A stretch of DNA of 64,000 nt from Candidatus Schekmanbacteria bacterium (GTDB lineage Bacteria > Schekmanbacteria > GWA2-38-11 > J061), in assembly GCA_016219965.1 (NCBI GenBank), contig JACRJM010000010.1:124001-188000 (forward strand), read 5' to 3'. The notes below the pieces were generated by a model. That model saw only the letters and a program-made list of their open reading frames with translations. It ran no database searches and was not told the DNA's origin. Both the position numbers and the translations under genes were made by a program. Below, one piece after another: positions 49,892 through 58,566 of this stretch (position 1 is the stretch's first letter; the number at the start of each line of letters is the position of its first letter).

Positions 49892-51453
49892 TACTTCTTC
49901 TCAAACACTATGACCTGAACAGATGGTAGAGTAATGTCTCTTTCAATTTTCACGGTTGTGGAACCGCTTATGGTATTACTTTCTATTACTTCAAGGTTGT
50001 GGGCATCATCTACGCTGTAGATTTTATACGAAATCTGTTCCCCGCTGCTCCAGGGAAAATTTTCGAGAGTAAGAGAAAGCTTTCCATAAGTTGTAGGGCT
50101 TGAAATGCTTAAGTCCGTTAATGCCTGATCATAATTCTTCATTTGCTTAGGTATAGCAGCAGTGTCTCCCTTTCTCTTTGTCACATATGTATTCATATAG
50201 AAATCAACATCAAAGTTGGCTGCCACAACTGTAATCTTTTTGTTGTCGCCTGAAATACCGGCAAGGACAGCAGCATTAAGGTTTTTGCCGGCAGCAGAGT
50301 CTTTAAGGATGTAAGGTGTATCCTGCAGCATGTTAAATCCTTTGAAAGCATAATAGACAGGCTTGGGTTCATAATTATTGAATACCATAGAGTAATCATG
50401 ACCCGGAAAATCTGTTCCTCCATATCTTATTGAAAGCTCAAGCCCTGATTTCACCATATTGATAAGAGCCAGAATATTGTTGGAAGCCAGATCCGTTGTG
50501 TCAAACTCAAGGTTATATCTTCCACTCCACTGGTCCCCCACCATGACATTCCATTCGTCGTTGCCAACCTTCGGGGTACCGTAAAGAGGGCTCATGTTAG
50601 GATATTTCTCAAGATTTCTCTTTATTGTGCTTATCTGATCATTGAAAAGCGGATAAACAACCGGAGAATAACCGTGAACCGTAAAATAGTCCACCGGGAC
50701 ATTGTACTTGTTGCAGTAATTTAAAAAGTCCTTGGCCCAACTGCTTGCTTCAGAAGACGATATAGAGAATCTGCCCGATGCCCTGTCAGCGATGACGGCA
50801 TTCCCAAAAACAAGCCCCGGTCCTACAACTATAAAATTTGGATCAACATTTTTTACAGCCTTTGCCCAAACCGCGAAGGCCTTGAAAAATTCATCTTTAG
50901 TCCCATTCCAGTACATGGGATTGTCAGGTTCATTCCCGAACCTGAACATCCTTATCTTGTAGTTGTGCCCCCCCTGTTTGCCTTTTGTAAGATATTTCAG
51001 CATGCTTTGCGTATAAGTACGAAACCCGTCAAGGTCTTTAAAAGGCTGAGGAGGGTTGTTGAACCATAGCATTGGTTCTATGCCAAGCTCGATAGCCCTT
51101 TCTATATGATCCTCTGCAATCTTGATAAATCTTAAACTGCCTATACTGTTAGACTTTGAAAAAAGCCTGTCATCAGCAGGCACAAGTGTTTCTATAAGCC
51201 GGAAGCGGGCATCACTCAAAAGATTAAAACTTTTAGTCACTTCATCAGGATTGGTAAAGACACCAAATACATTGTCATTTATTTTTCCCTTTTTAGACGC
51301 ACAGTCAATGTTTGCCGTAAAAACAGAATTACCGGCAACACGTTTAACAGGAATTGATTTCACCTTTGCAAAAGCTCCGCAGTTAAAAGAAAGAAAGCTG
51401 CTTAAAAAAAAGAATATCATCATTAATTTTAAAGCATTTTTTTTTCTAACCAT
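49891..51453 (-). CDS. Secreted glycoside hydrolase-like (beta/alpha)8 protein, GH39-related
   Basis: 520 residues with a signal sequence (LMMIFFFLSSFLSFNCGAFA; a lipobox-like FNC is possible). The central barrel has FRFGNEPDNPMYW, with the NEP acid/base Glu, DYFTVHGYS, and NDEWN with a candidate nucleophile Glu, the two-Glu pattern of clan GH-A families such as GH39 and GH51. A C-terminal beta domain follows. It probably cleaves or remodels the polysaccharide made by the locus in the periplasm. AAGGAG precedes the ATG. The first gene of a coupled set with the ligase, ArnT-like and GT9 genes. Confidence 0.82.
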   Translation of the reverse strand: MVRKKNALKLMMIFFFLSSFLSFNCGAFAKVKSIPVKRVAGNSVFTANIDCASKKGKINDNVFGVFTNPDEVTKSFNLLSDARFRLIETLVPADDRLFSKSNSIGSLRFIKIAEDHIERAIELGIEPMLWFNNPPQPFKDLDGFRTYTQSMLKYLTKGKQGGHNYKIRMFRFGNEPDNPMYWNGTKDEFFKAFAVWAKAVKNVDPNFIVVGPGLVFGNAVIADRASGRFSISSSEASSWAKDFLNYCNKYNVPVDYFTVHGYSPVVYPLFNDQISTIKRNLEKYPNMSPLYGTPKVGNDEWNVMVGDQWSGRYNLEFDTTDLASNNILALINMVKSGLELSIRYGGTDFPGHDYSMVFNNYEPKPVYYAFKGFNMLQDTPYILKDSAAGKNLNAAVLAGISGDNKKITVVAANFDVDFYMNTYVTKRKGDTAAIPKQMKNYDQALTDLSISSPTTYGKLSLTLENFPWSSGEQISYKIYSVDDAHNLEVIESNTISGSTTVKIERDITLPSVQVIVFEKK

Positions 51454-51581
51454 TGGACATCTCCTTTCTTCCTTAAATAAGATATGCAGGAAGTATTCTC
51501 ATGAAAAAAATTCTCATGTTTATTAACAAGCTAAAGTATTTAAGTGGAAAAAACAACATACTAAAAAGGATAAAGAAGCTG

Positions 51582-52922
51582 TCAAGACCCGCCCCCCCGC
51601 AATACCCTTTTTACTCCTTTTATAATCCGTGAAAAATTCAACATTATCGTATTGGCAATCTTTAAAGATGGATTCACATAAAAAAGTTTCGAAAGCTCCT
51701 CATCTCTTTTGGGCAGCAGTTCATCTTCAGTAAGGCTCACTCCTTCTTCAATGGCCATTCTGTAAATATCAGTATGCGGCTCAAGCCGCGGGTTATTGAG
51801 AGGAACATTGATATTTCCCCTTGCTATATAATTATACCATACAGACAGCAGGAAAAGCTTAATAAATGAGATAAGGTCCTGTCCCGGAGGATTAAAAAAG
51901 AAGCAAAAAATGAAATTAATATCCTTATTTCTTGAGGCTAATTTAAACGTCCTTTTAATCTCGCTGACATCAATTGGTTTCTTAAGTAGCTTCAATGATT
52001 TCTCAGAATTTCCATCAGGAGAAAAAAACACCAGATCGCACCCGCTTTTTTTTAAGAGGCCAGCAAACTCATCGTCAAATCCAATCTCTGTGAAATAAGC
52101 ACCCCATTTCATTTCAAGCTTTCTTCTTATTATTTCATTGCAGATTTCTACGGCATGTTTTTTGGGAAGATTGAAAATCGCATCAGCGAACATGAAAGTC
52201 TTCACCCCATAGTTTGCTGATAGGTTTTCCAGTTCATCAACTATATCCTGCGGAGGCCTTTCCCTTATTCTAAGGCCATTCAAAAAAGAATAATTGCAGT
52301 AAATGCACTTTAACGAGCAGCCGCGTTTTGCAAGTACACCGAGGCTGTAAGGATCCCTGTAATTGGATGGAGGCAACAGATCCCGTCTCGGATGTTTTTC
52401 CCGTTCAAAGTCCGGCAATTCCCTTCTGCCGGTAAACTTAATATCCGTACCATCCCTGTAATAGACCCCCTTAACATTCCCGGGAGTCTCAAAGTTTGAA
52501 AGCAGCTCAGGAAACGTTTCCTCTCCTTCGAGAAACACGCCGAAGTCAAGTTCCCTGTACCTTCCCATTATCTGAGGAGCAAATATGGAAAAGCCCGGCC
52601 CGCCAATGACAATCTTTGCACCCGGGACAATCTCTTTTATTATGGAAAGCGAAGGGGAGAGCGTTTTGAGATAATAAAAGTTATCGCTGAAGGTAAGCGT
52701 ATCAACATTTCTTACAGATATGCCAACTACATCAGGATTAAAATCTTTAAGACCCTTCCTCAGTCCTTCGTAGGGGTCACCGGAAGTATTAGGATCATAG
52801 ATCCTTACCTCATGACCATCAAGCCTGCTTGCAATATAGGAAAGACCTAAGGGGTAGAGGACAAGCTCTTTTCTTCCGAGATATGACTGGAATAGGAATA
52901 TCTTCGTTGTGATTTCATCCTT
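51582..52922 (-). CDS. B12-binding radical SAM protein without a canonical start codon
   Basis: The frame from 52922 to 51582 encodes a full protein of this class: a cobalamin domain starting TKIFLFQSYLGRKE and YPLGLSYIASRLDGHEV, VIGGPGFS, GEETFPELL, and a radical SAM motif CSLKCIYC. The first ATG in frame is at 52568, which would remove the conserved N-terminal 115 residues. Between the upstream stop (52925-52923) and that ATG there is no ATG, GTG or TTG. Good ribosome-like AAAAGGATGA lies just before an ATC at 52913. Either a rare start codon is used, or it is made by frameshift from the overlapping upstream gene, or an indel broke the start. Product modifies an unknown lipid or sugar. Confidence 0.75.
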   Translation of the reverse strand, partial: KDEITTKIFLFQSYLGRKELVLYPLGLSYIASRLDGHEVRIYDPNTSGDPYEGLRKGLKDFNPDVVGISVRNVDTLTFSDNFYYLKTLSPSLSIIKEIVPGAKIVIGGPGFSIFAPQIMGRYRELDFGVFLEGEETFPELLSNFETPGNVKGVYYRDGTDIKFTGRRELPDFEREKHPRRDLLPPSNYRDPYSLGVLAKRGCSLKCIYCNYSFLNGLRIRERPPQDIVDELENLSANYGVKTFMFADAIFNLPKKHAVEICNEIIRRKLEMKWGAYFTEIGFDDEFAGLLKKSGCDLVFFSPDGNSEKSLKLLKKPIDVSEIKRTFKLASRNKDINFIFCFFFNPPGQDLISFIKLFLLSVWYNYIARGNINVPLNNPRLEPHTDIYRMAIEEGVSLTEDELLPKRDEELSKLFYVNPSLKIANTIMLNFSRIIKGVKRVLRGGGS

Positions 52923-54367
52923 TTATATGAGTTTAACAACCAGTAAAGCATCTTCCCTGTGCTTTTTCTATCAAAAAACCACACTGCAAAATCGCTGACC
53001 AGCATGGCAACTATAAAGCCCGGAATGGGGAAGTTGATAAGATGAAGCATGAAGTTCATGTAAGTCTCTTTCTCAAAATTGAACTGTTTCCTGAACCCCT
53101 TAATAATATCACTTTCCTTGAGCAAGCCGTCTTCCAATGCCCTGTAGTAAAGCTGGGTCCCGGGGAAAAACACGAGTGAAAAAACCTGGATATGACGAGG
53201 TCTAGGAAGACTTGCAGCAAACCTCAGGGTAGTAAGGAAATCCTCTTTCTTTTCGTAGGGGTTGTCAGTTATGAAATCATAAAAAGGCATAAGACGGGCT
53301 TTGAACTTGTTAACCGTATTCACAGAATCCAGAACCTTTTTATTCGTTATGCTCCTGTTGTATATCTTTCTTGTCCCTTCGCTTGCTGTCTCGATGCCAA
53401 TCTGTATCTGAAAGAGTCCGGCATCGACAAGACAGGCGAGTTTTTCTTCGTTCACTGTCGCAGGACTGCCAAGACACCTGAAAGGGAGAGATATCTTTTT
53501 ACTGTAAAGCCCGGCAAATTTTTTTATCTCCTCCTCCGGTATGGCAAAGAATGAATCATCGCTTATAAGCATTATCTCGAACTTCCTGAACTTCATTTTA
53601 ATCTCTTCCATTTCAAAAATGACATTCTCCGCAGACCTGTGCCTCAGATACTTTTCCCCCTTGTAAAAATTCCTGAATGTAAAACAATATGTGCAGCTGT
53701 GAGGACACCCTCTGGTAACCATGGTCTGATAGATGGGCTTGCCGTTTTCCGGGTCCCTGAAAATGAATTTCATAAGAAGCTCTTCATCCATTTTGAAGAT
53801 GCTGTCCTTGTCTTTATCAAAAATATAATGCTCATCAAGGGAATAATCAGGAACAGGAAGATCATCGAGGCTTCCTTTAAGAGGCATCATCGGATTTTTT
53901 ATAATCTCGCCGTTCTTCTTTACCCAGAGCCCCGGGACAGTATGGTAATCGCGTCCTTCCGAAATGCGCCGAGTGAGTTCCAAAAGCGTGTCCTCCCCCT
54001 CTCCAAGACAGATGATATCGCTGTGTTCAATGCAATACTCAGGTGCAGCTGTGGGATGCACTCCTCCCCAGATTACCGGGGCATCAACATGTTCTTTGAG
54101 ATAATCAGTAAGCTGAATTGCCCTGTCGAAATGACATGAGAAAAGAGATATCCCGACCAGCATGGAATCCTTGCACAGCTCCGCAACCTGTCCAAGCACT
54201 TTGTCGCTGTATCTGTAAATCTCGTTTTCATTCGCCTCCATATCAAACTTCATGTCCGGAAGGAATATGAGCTTCGTAGGAATCCCGTTTTTTTTCAGAT
54301 ATGCTGAGAGAGACCTGATGCCAAAAGCACTTATGTCGCTCTGCGGAGATATCAAGGTTACAGTCAT
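52847..54367 (-). CDS. B12-binding radical SAM protein, tandem copy 2
   Basis: 506 residues: cobalamin domain (TVTLISPQSD, then IWGGVHPTAAPEYC and CLGEGEDTLLEL), then radical SAM motif GCPHSCTYCFT. The first 30 residues and much of the rest match the gene directly upstream (54364-55872), so the two arose by tandem duplication. C-terminal hydrophobic stretch (FPIPGFIVAMLVSDFAVWF) suggests membrane contact. Its ATG overlaps the TGA of copy 1 (ATGA). The last 25 codons overlap the next radical SAM frame. The substrate is unknown; position in a glycolipid locus suggests a lipid or sugar carrier. Confidence 0.88.
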   Translation of the reverse strand: MTVTLISPQSDISAFGIRSLSAYLKKNGIPTKLIFLPDMKFDMEANENEIYRYSDKVLGQVAELCKDSMLVGISLFSCHFDRAIQLTDYLKEHVDAPVIWGGVHPTAAPEYCIEHSDIICLGEGEDTLLELTRRISEGRDYHTVPGLWVKKNGEIIKNPMMPLKGSLDDLPVPDYSLDEHYIFDKDKDSIFKMDEELLMKFIFRDPENGKPIYQTMVTRGCPHSCTYCFTFRNFYKGEKYLRHRSAENVIFEMEEIKMKFRKFEIMLISDDSFFAIPEEEIKKFAGLYSKKISLPFRCLGSPATVNEEKLACLVDAGLFQIQIGIETASEGTRKIYNRSITNKKVLDSVNTVNKFKARLMPFYDFITDNPYEKKEDFLTTLRFAASLPRPRHIQVFSLVFFPGTQLYYRALEDGLLKESDIIKGFRKQFNFEKETYMNFMLHLINFPIPGFIVAMLVSDFAVWFFDRKSTGKMLYWLLNSYKRMKSQRRYSYSSHISEEKSLSSTP

Positions 54368-55872
54368 ATTTGTTTTTCTCTCTTCAATGAATTAATAGCT
54401 GAAGCTCTCTGTTTAGCCTGAATCTTTTTATAGTAATAATAAGCTCTGTAAAGCAACTTTCCTATGCTTTCCCTGTCGAGAACCCATACAGCAAAATCGC
54501 TGAGTAAAATACTGAACACAAATTTCGGAAGCGGGATATTTATAAGATGAAGCATGAAGTTCATATAATTCTTTTTTTCAAAATGGAACTGTTTCCTGAA
54601 CATCTTCATGATGTCGCTTTCCTTTATCAGACCTTCTTTAAGGGCCCTGTAGTAAAGCTGGGTCCCTGGGAAAAGCACGAGAGAAAAGATCTGAAGATAA
54701 TAGGGCCTTGGAAGATTGGCGGCAAATCTAAGCGTTGTAAGGAAATCTTCCTTTTTCTCGTAAGGATTGTCAGTTATAAAATCATAATAAGGCATAAGCC
54801 TGCCATTGAACTTGTTAATAGCATAAGCAGATTCCATCACCTTGCTATTCGTAATAGTCCGGTTATATATCTTCCGCGTTGCTTCGCTTGCTGTCTCTAT
54901 CCCCATCTGTATCTGAAAAAGACCAGCGTCTACAAGATAACCAAGTTTCTTTTCAGTAACGGTTGAAGGACTTCCAAGACACCGCATGGGGAGGGATATC
55001 TTCTGCCTGTATAGTTCGGCAAACTTTTTAATCTCCTCTTCCGGTATGGCAAAAAAAGAATCATCGCTTATGACAACCATCTCAATCTTCCTGAACCTGC
55101 TTCTTATTTCCTCGAGCTCAGAGACAACATCCCCGGCAGACCTGTGTCTCAGATACTTTTCACCTTTATAAAAATTCTTGAAGGTAAAACAATAGGCACA
55201 GTTGTGCGGACATCCTCTTGTCACCATGGTTTGATAGGTAGGCTTTCCGCTTTCAGGGTCCTTGGGAAGAAACCTTATAAGGGAATCTTCGTCCATCTTG
55301 GATATTCTGTCCTCACCGCTGTCGAATAAATAGTGTTCCTCAAGCGAATAATCAGGATGCGGGAGCTGATCCAGGTCACTTTTCAATGGCATCATGGGGT
55401 TTTTTATAATTTCCCTGTCCTTATTTATCCAGAGACCGGGAACTGAAAGATAATCATCGCCTTTAGAAATTCGCTGTGCAAGTTGAAGAAGGGTATCTTC
55501 CCCTTCGCCGATGCAGATGATATCACTGTATTCAAGAGAATGCTCGGGTGCGGCTGTCGGATGTATCCCTCCCCAGACTACCGGGGAGCTGATATGTTCC
55601 TTTAAATAATTCGTAAGTTCTATGGCCCTGTCGAAATGGCATGAAAAAAGTGATATCCCGACCAGAACGGAATCCCTGCAAAGCTCTGCGACCTGTCCAA
55701 GAACAGATTCACTATAACGATAAGCCCTGTCTCCATTATCCCCTGTATCGAACTTAATGTCCGGAAGGAATATGAGTCTTGTGGGAATTCCGTTCTTTTT
55801 AAGGTATGCTGAAAGCGACCTTATGCCAAAGGCGCTGATATCGCTCTGCGGTGATATCAATGTTACCGTCAT
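54364..55872 (-). CDS. B12-binding radical SAM protein, tandem copy 1
   Basis: 502 residues with the same plan as its neighbour: cobalamin domain (VWGGIHPTAAPEHS, CIGEGEDTLLQLAQR) and CX3CX2C motif in GCPHNCAYCFT. Differences are spread through the length, with the C-terminal 40 residues the most diverged. Such divergence after duplication fits two related but different substrates or two successive steps. It lies 63 bases downstream of the acyltransferase gene. Confidence 0.88.
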   Translation of the reverse strand: MTVTLISPQSDISAFGIRSLSAYLKKNGIPTRLIFLPDIKFDTGDNGDRAYRYSESVLGQVAELCRDSVLVGISLFSCHFDRAIELTNYLKEHISSPVVWGGIHPTAAPEHSLEYSDIICIGEGEDTLLQLAQRISKGDDYLSVPGLWINKDREIIKNPMMPLKSDLDQLPHPDYSLEEHYLFDSGEDRISKMDEDSLIRFLPKDPESGKPTYQTMVTRGCPHNCAYCFTFKNFYKGEKYLRHRSAGDVVSELEEIRSRFRKIEMVVISDDSFFAIPEEEIKKFAELYRQKISLPMRCLGSPSTVTEKKLGYLVDAGLFQIQMGIETASEATRKIYNRTITNSKVMESAYAINKFNGRLMPYYDFITDNPYEKKEDFLTTLRFAANLPRPYYLQIFSLVLFPGTQLYYRALKEGLIKESDIMKMFRKQFHFEKKNYMNFMLHLINIPLPKFVFSILLSDFAVWVLDRESIGKLLYRAYYYYKKIQAKQRASAINSLKREKQI

Positions 55873-55935
55873 ATTATTCTCGTGTATGTCCTGTTAATTA
55901 ATTTACAACTAAAATGTATGCAATATATGAAACAT

Positions 55936-56898
55936 CTAAACATCCTGGAAGATATGCTGATTTCCCTGTACAGGGTTTTTTCTAGCCACATACAGAAACA
56001 TCCCATAGTGAGAAGGATATTTTTCAATGTAACTGGCCAGAATTCCTGCAAAAGACTGCGTTGCCTTTAGTATTGCATCATCTTTTGGAATTTCATTGTC
56101 AATACCTATAGGCTCTCCCAAAATTATCCTGTGTCTTTTGTCGCTTCCGCGTACCATAAAAGCCGGTACCAGAGAAGCTCCTGTCTTCATTGCTATCTCT
56201 ATCGCCCCTGTTGAAAGAAGTACCTTGCGGTCAAGAAGATCAACTCTTGTCCGCCTTGCTCCGGCAACCCCATCCATGGACATTACTACTATCTCATTTT
56301 TTTTAAGGGCCTCAAATATTGATTTTAAAAACCGGTCAATATAAAGGAATTTGACCGGAAGCTTTTTTTCCGACTCGTACTCCATCTCCATTATCCTGTT
56401 ATCAACAGCATTGCTCCATCCATCTTTTACAAACGATGTGGGCCTTATGGCAACCTGATTAACAGGATAGCCTTCAAAGCCAAGCACAGGAAGGATCATT
56501 TTGTATGAGCCGAAATGGGAAAGGCATATCATTACTCCTTTCCCGTTCTTAAGCGCATTGTCAAGGTTCTCTTTCCCTTCTATCTCTGAAATCCTTCTTA
56601 CTCTTTCCTTATTCATCCTGCTGAACTGCCAGATGTCAAAGGCGTTTTTTCTGAAATTTCTGAAGCAGTCGCGCACTATGATATCAATGTCTTTTCCGTC
56701 AAGTCGCCTTCCAAGAAGAGCCCGGAGTTCTGCTTCAACTATTCCTCTCTTATGTTTTTCTATGGCAAATGACAATGAGCCTGTTATATCGCCTAACAAA
56801 CAGCTCAGGTTGTAAGGAAAGAGTTTGAAAATATTTCCAACAGTGTAAAGAAAAAAAAGTTTTAAAATCCTCTTTATGTTTTCAGCAATTCCAGACAT
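55936..56898 (-). CDS. LpxL/HtrB-like lipid acyltransferase with altered active-site motif
   Basis: 320 residues, one N-terminal membrane helix, and the lysophospholipid acyltransferase-like fold of the lipid A late acyltransferases. The catalytic His is in MICLSHFGSYKM. LpxL-type enzymes have HX4(D/E); here the sixth position is Lys. Downstream blocks (MSMDGVAGARRTRVDLLDRKV and PAFMVRGSDKRHRIILGEPI) resemble the substrate-site motifs of the family. It may acylate lipid A or another lipid, or be a divergent member with different chemistry. Lies 33 bases after the phosphodiesterase-like gene. Confidence 0.82.
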   Translation of the reverse strand: MSGIAENIKRILKLFFLYTVGNIFKLFPYNLSCLLGDITGSLSFAIEKHKRGIVEAELRALLGRRLDGKDIDIIVRDCFRNFRKNAFDIWQFSRMNKERVRRISEIEGKENLDNALKNGKGVMICLSHFGSYKMILPVLGFEGYPVNQVAIRPTSFVKDGWSNAVDNRIMEMEYESEKKLPVKFLYIDRFLKSIFEALKKNEIVVMSMDGVAGARRTRVDLLDRKVLLSTGAIEIAMKTGASLVPAFMVRGSDKRHRIILGEPIGIDNEIPKDDAILKATQSFAGILASYIEKYPSHYGMFLYVARKNPVQGNQHIFQDV

Positions 56899-56931
56899 TA
56901 CCTTTTCTCACCTATAACTAATATTACATCA

Positions 56932-58566
56932 TCATCCCATGTATCCAAGCCCTTTAAGGCGATCCTTTATATTTTCAGTTTCATCTTTTCCCTCTCCCGA
57001 TGCGGAATAGCCGGACAGGTTATCTGATGTATAAACAGGTTTTCTTCCTTCAGTAACGCTCTCCTCGAAAGCATCAACAAGAACTTTTCCATCCAGATTG
57101 TCGGGGATTGGTATACCCAGGATATAGAACAGTGTAGGCATGATATCTATAATCTCTGCACCCTTAATTTCATTTTCTTTTTTAATCCCCCCACCGCTCA
57201 TTATTAAAATACCATTGGGCTCATGGTCTGAGGACCATCTGTTGTCCTTCCAGAAAAAATCATCAACAAGGTTGCAGCTGCTTATAACCTTCCCCTCTAC
57301 GAGCACATCATTGCAGGTGTAACCGGTTTCGATCTCGAGGACTATGTCAGAAGCCTTTTCAAGCATCTGCCCTGAATAGATTTCCTCTCTTTTATGTGCC
57401 TTTCTTATCACTTTTAATCCTGTTTCAGGGTCAACGAGCGACGAAAGCTCCGAAATCACCTTGTCCCGCAAACTCTCATACTCCTCCCCTGTATTTACTA
57501 TTCCCTGCGGGTTTCTCCCCTGAAGATTAATATAAATGTTGCCGGCAGGCCCAAAATGAAATACTTTTGTTTTCCCCCAGTCTATATTTATCAACTGCAA
57601 AGCAGGGATCTCGTTTACTTCCACTTTAAAGACAGCTTTAAGCTTTTTCTTAATACTTTCAGGGAACATACTTTTAATAAACATGAAAGGCTTAAATATG
57701 TACTTCCTCAAAGCCCCCGGATTTTTATATTTAAGGTATCCTCTCTTTTCAAGGAATTTATTGATGACAATTGTTTTTGAAACAGTTGCTGAGCCATGGT
57801 CTGAAACTATTATCTTATGTGATTTTTCAGAGGCTTTATCCAGCAGAGCTCCAACTGAGCGGTCAACTTCCTTATATACTGAAAATACCGCATTATCATT
57901 TCCCGGAGCTTCAAGCATATCCTGCCAGAAATCATGCTGAACCCTGTCGGTTGCCACAAAAACTATGACAAAAACATCCCATGCATAATCCTCCATAAGC
58001 TTAAGCGCTGTGTCGGTCCTAAGCCTGTTCATGGCTATCACGTCAGCAACATATTTCTCCCGGTCAAGAATCTGATTAGAGTCAAGGGTGATGTCAACAA
58101 CATATTTTCTAACCTTACTTTCAATCTGCTCATAGATTTCCTTGGGATATGTATAATCATCAACGCCTTCAGGAGCATCCATCCCTGATATCATGACGCT
58201 TTCAACCTTGTCAGGGGGATATGTCATTGGTACATTTATTATGATATTTTTAAGCCCTTCCCGCGATGTGTACATCCAGAATGGAGGCATCCCCCTGTCC
58301 TGAGATTTTACGAACTTTACAAACCTCGGATCTTTCTCTGACAGTTCACCGAAATTTAGTATCCCATGTTTTCCAGGGTTTGCTCCTGTCATGAAGGAAG
58401 TCCATGCACAGGGGCTTAAAGGGGGAATAGATGATTTAAGTTTTCCATGCGTCCCTTCATTAAGTAATCTTTCGATATTGGGAAGATGCCCTTCCTTCAC
58501 CCATGGGTCAATGAGGTCAAAGGTAGCGCCGTCTATTCCAATTATAACTACTTTGTTCTCAGCCAA
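56932..58566 (-). CDS. Alkaline-phosphatase superfamily phosphodiesterase (type I PDE/NPP-like)
   Basis: 544 residues. Metal-binding and nucleophile motifs are present: IGIDGATFD (first Asp), SPCAWTSFMTG (Thr or Ser nucleophile), ATDRVQHDFW (Asp and His), VSDHGS (Asp-His) and SSDHEPNG (last His). No signal peptide is seen, so it is probably cytoplasmic unless exported otherwise. Family members cleave phosphodiesters and pyrophosphates or transfer phospho-groups. Proteins like this are common in exopolysaccharide loci. It overlaps the flippase gene by eight bases. Confidence 0.88.
   Translation of the reverse strand: MAENKVVIIGIDGATFDLIDPWVKEGHLPNIERLLNEGTHGKLKSSIPPLSPCAWTSFMTGANPGKHGILNFGELSEKDPRFVKFVKSQDRGMPPFWMYTSREGLKNIIINVPMTYPPDKVESVMISGMDAPEGVDDYTYPKEIYEQIESKVRKYVVDITLDSNQILDREKYVADVIAMNRLRTDTALKLMEDYAWDVFVIVFVATDRVQHDFWQDMLEAPGNDNAVFSVYKEVDRSVGALLDKASEKSHKIIVSDHGSATVSKTIVINKFLEKRGYLKYKNPGALRKYIFKPFMFIKSMFPESIKKKLKAVFKVEVNEIPALQLINIDWGKTKVFHFGPAGNIYINLQGRNPQGIVNTGEEYESLRDKVISELSSLVDPETGLKVIRKAHKREEIYSGQMLEKASDIVLEIETGYTCNDVLVEGKVISSCNLVDDFFWKDNRWSSDHEPNGILIMSGGGIKKENEIKGAEIIDIMPTLFYILGIPIPDNLDGKVLVDAFEESVTEGRKPVYTSDNLSGYSASGEGKDETENIKDRLKGLGYMG

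Noticed and set aside
51501-51632. 43-codon plus-strand frame starting ATGAAAAAAATTCTC
   Set aside because: Has a weak ribosome-like AGGA, but the product is Lys-rich without a domain and its end overlaps the radical SAM 3' end; not enough support.
53639-54139. 166-codon plus-strand open frame
   Set aside because: Antisense to a radical SAM gene whose motifs are intact; no domain or start signal.
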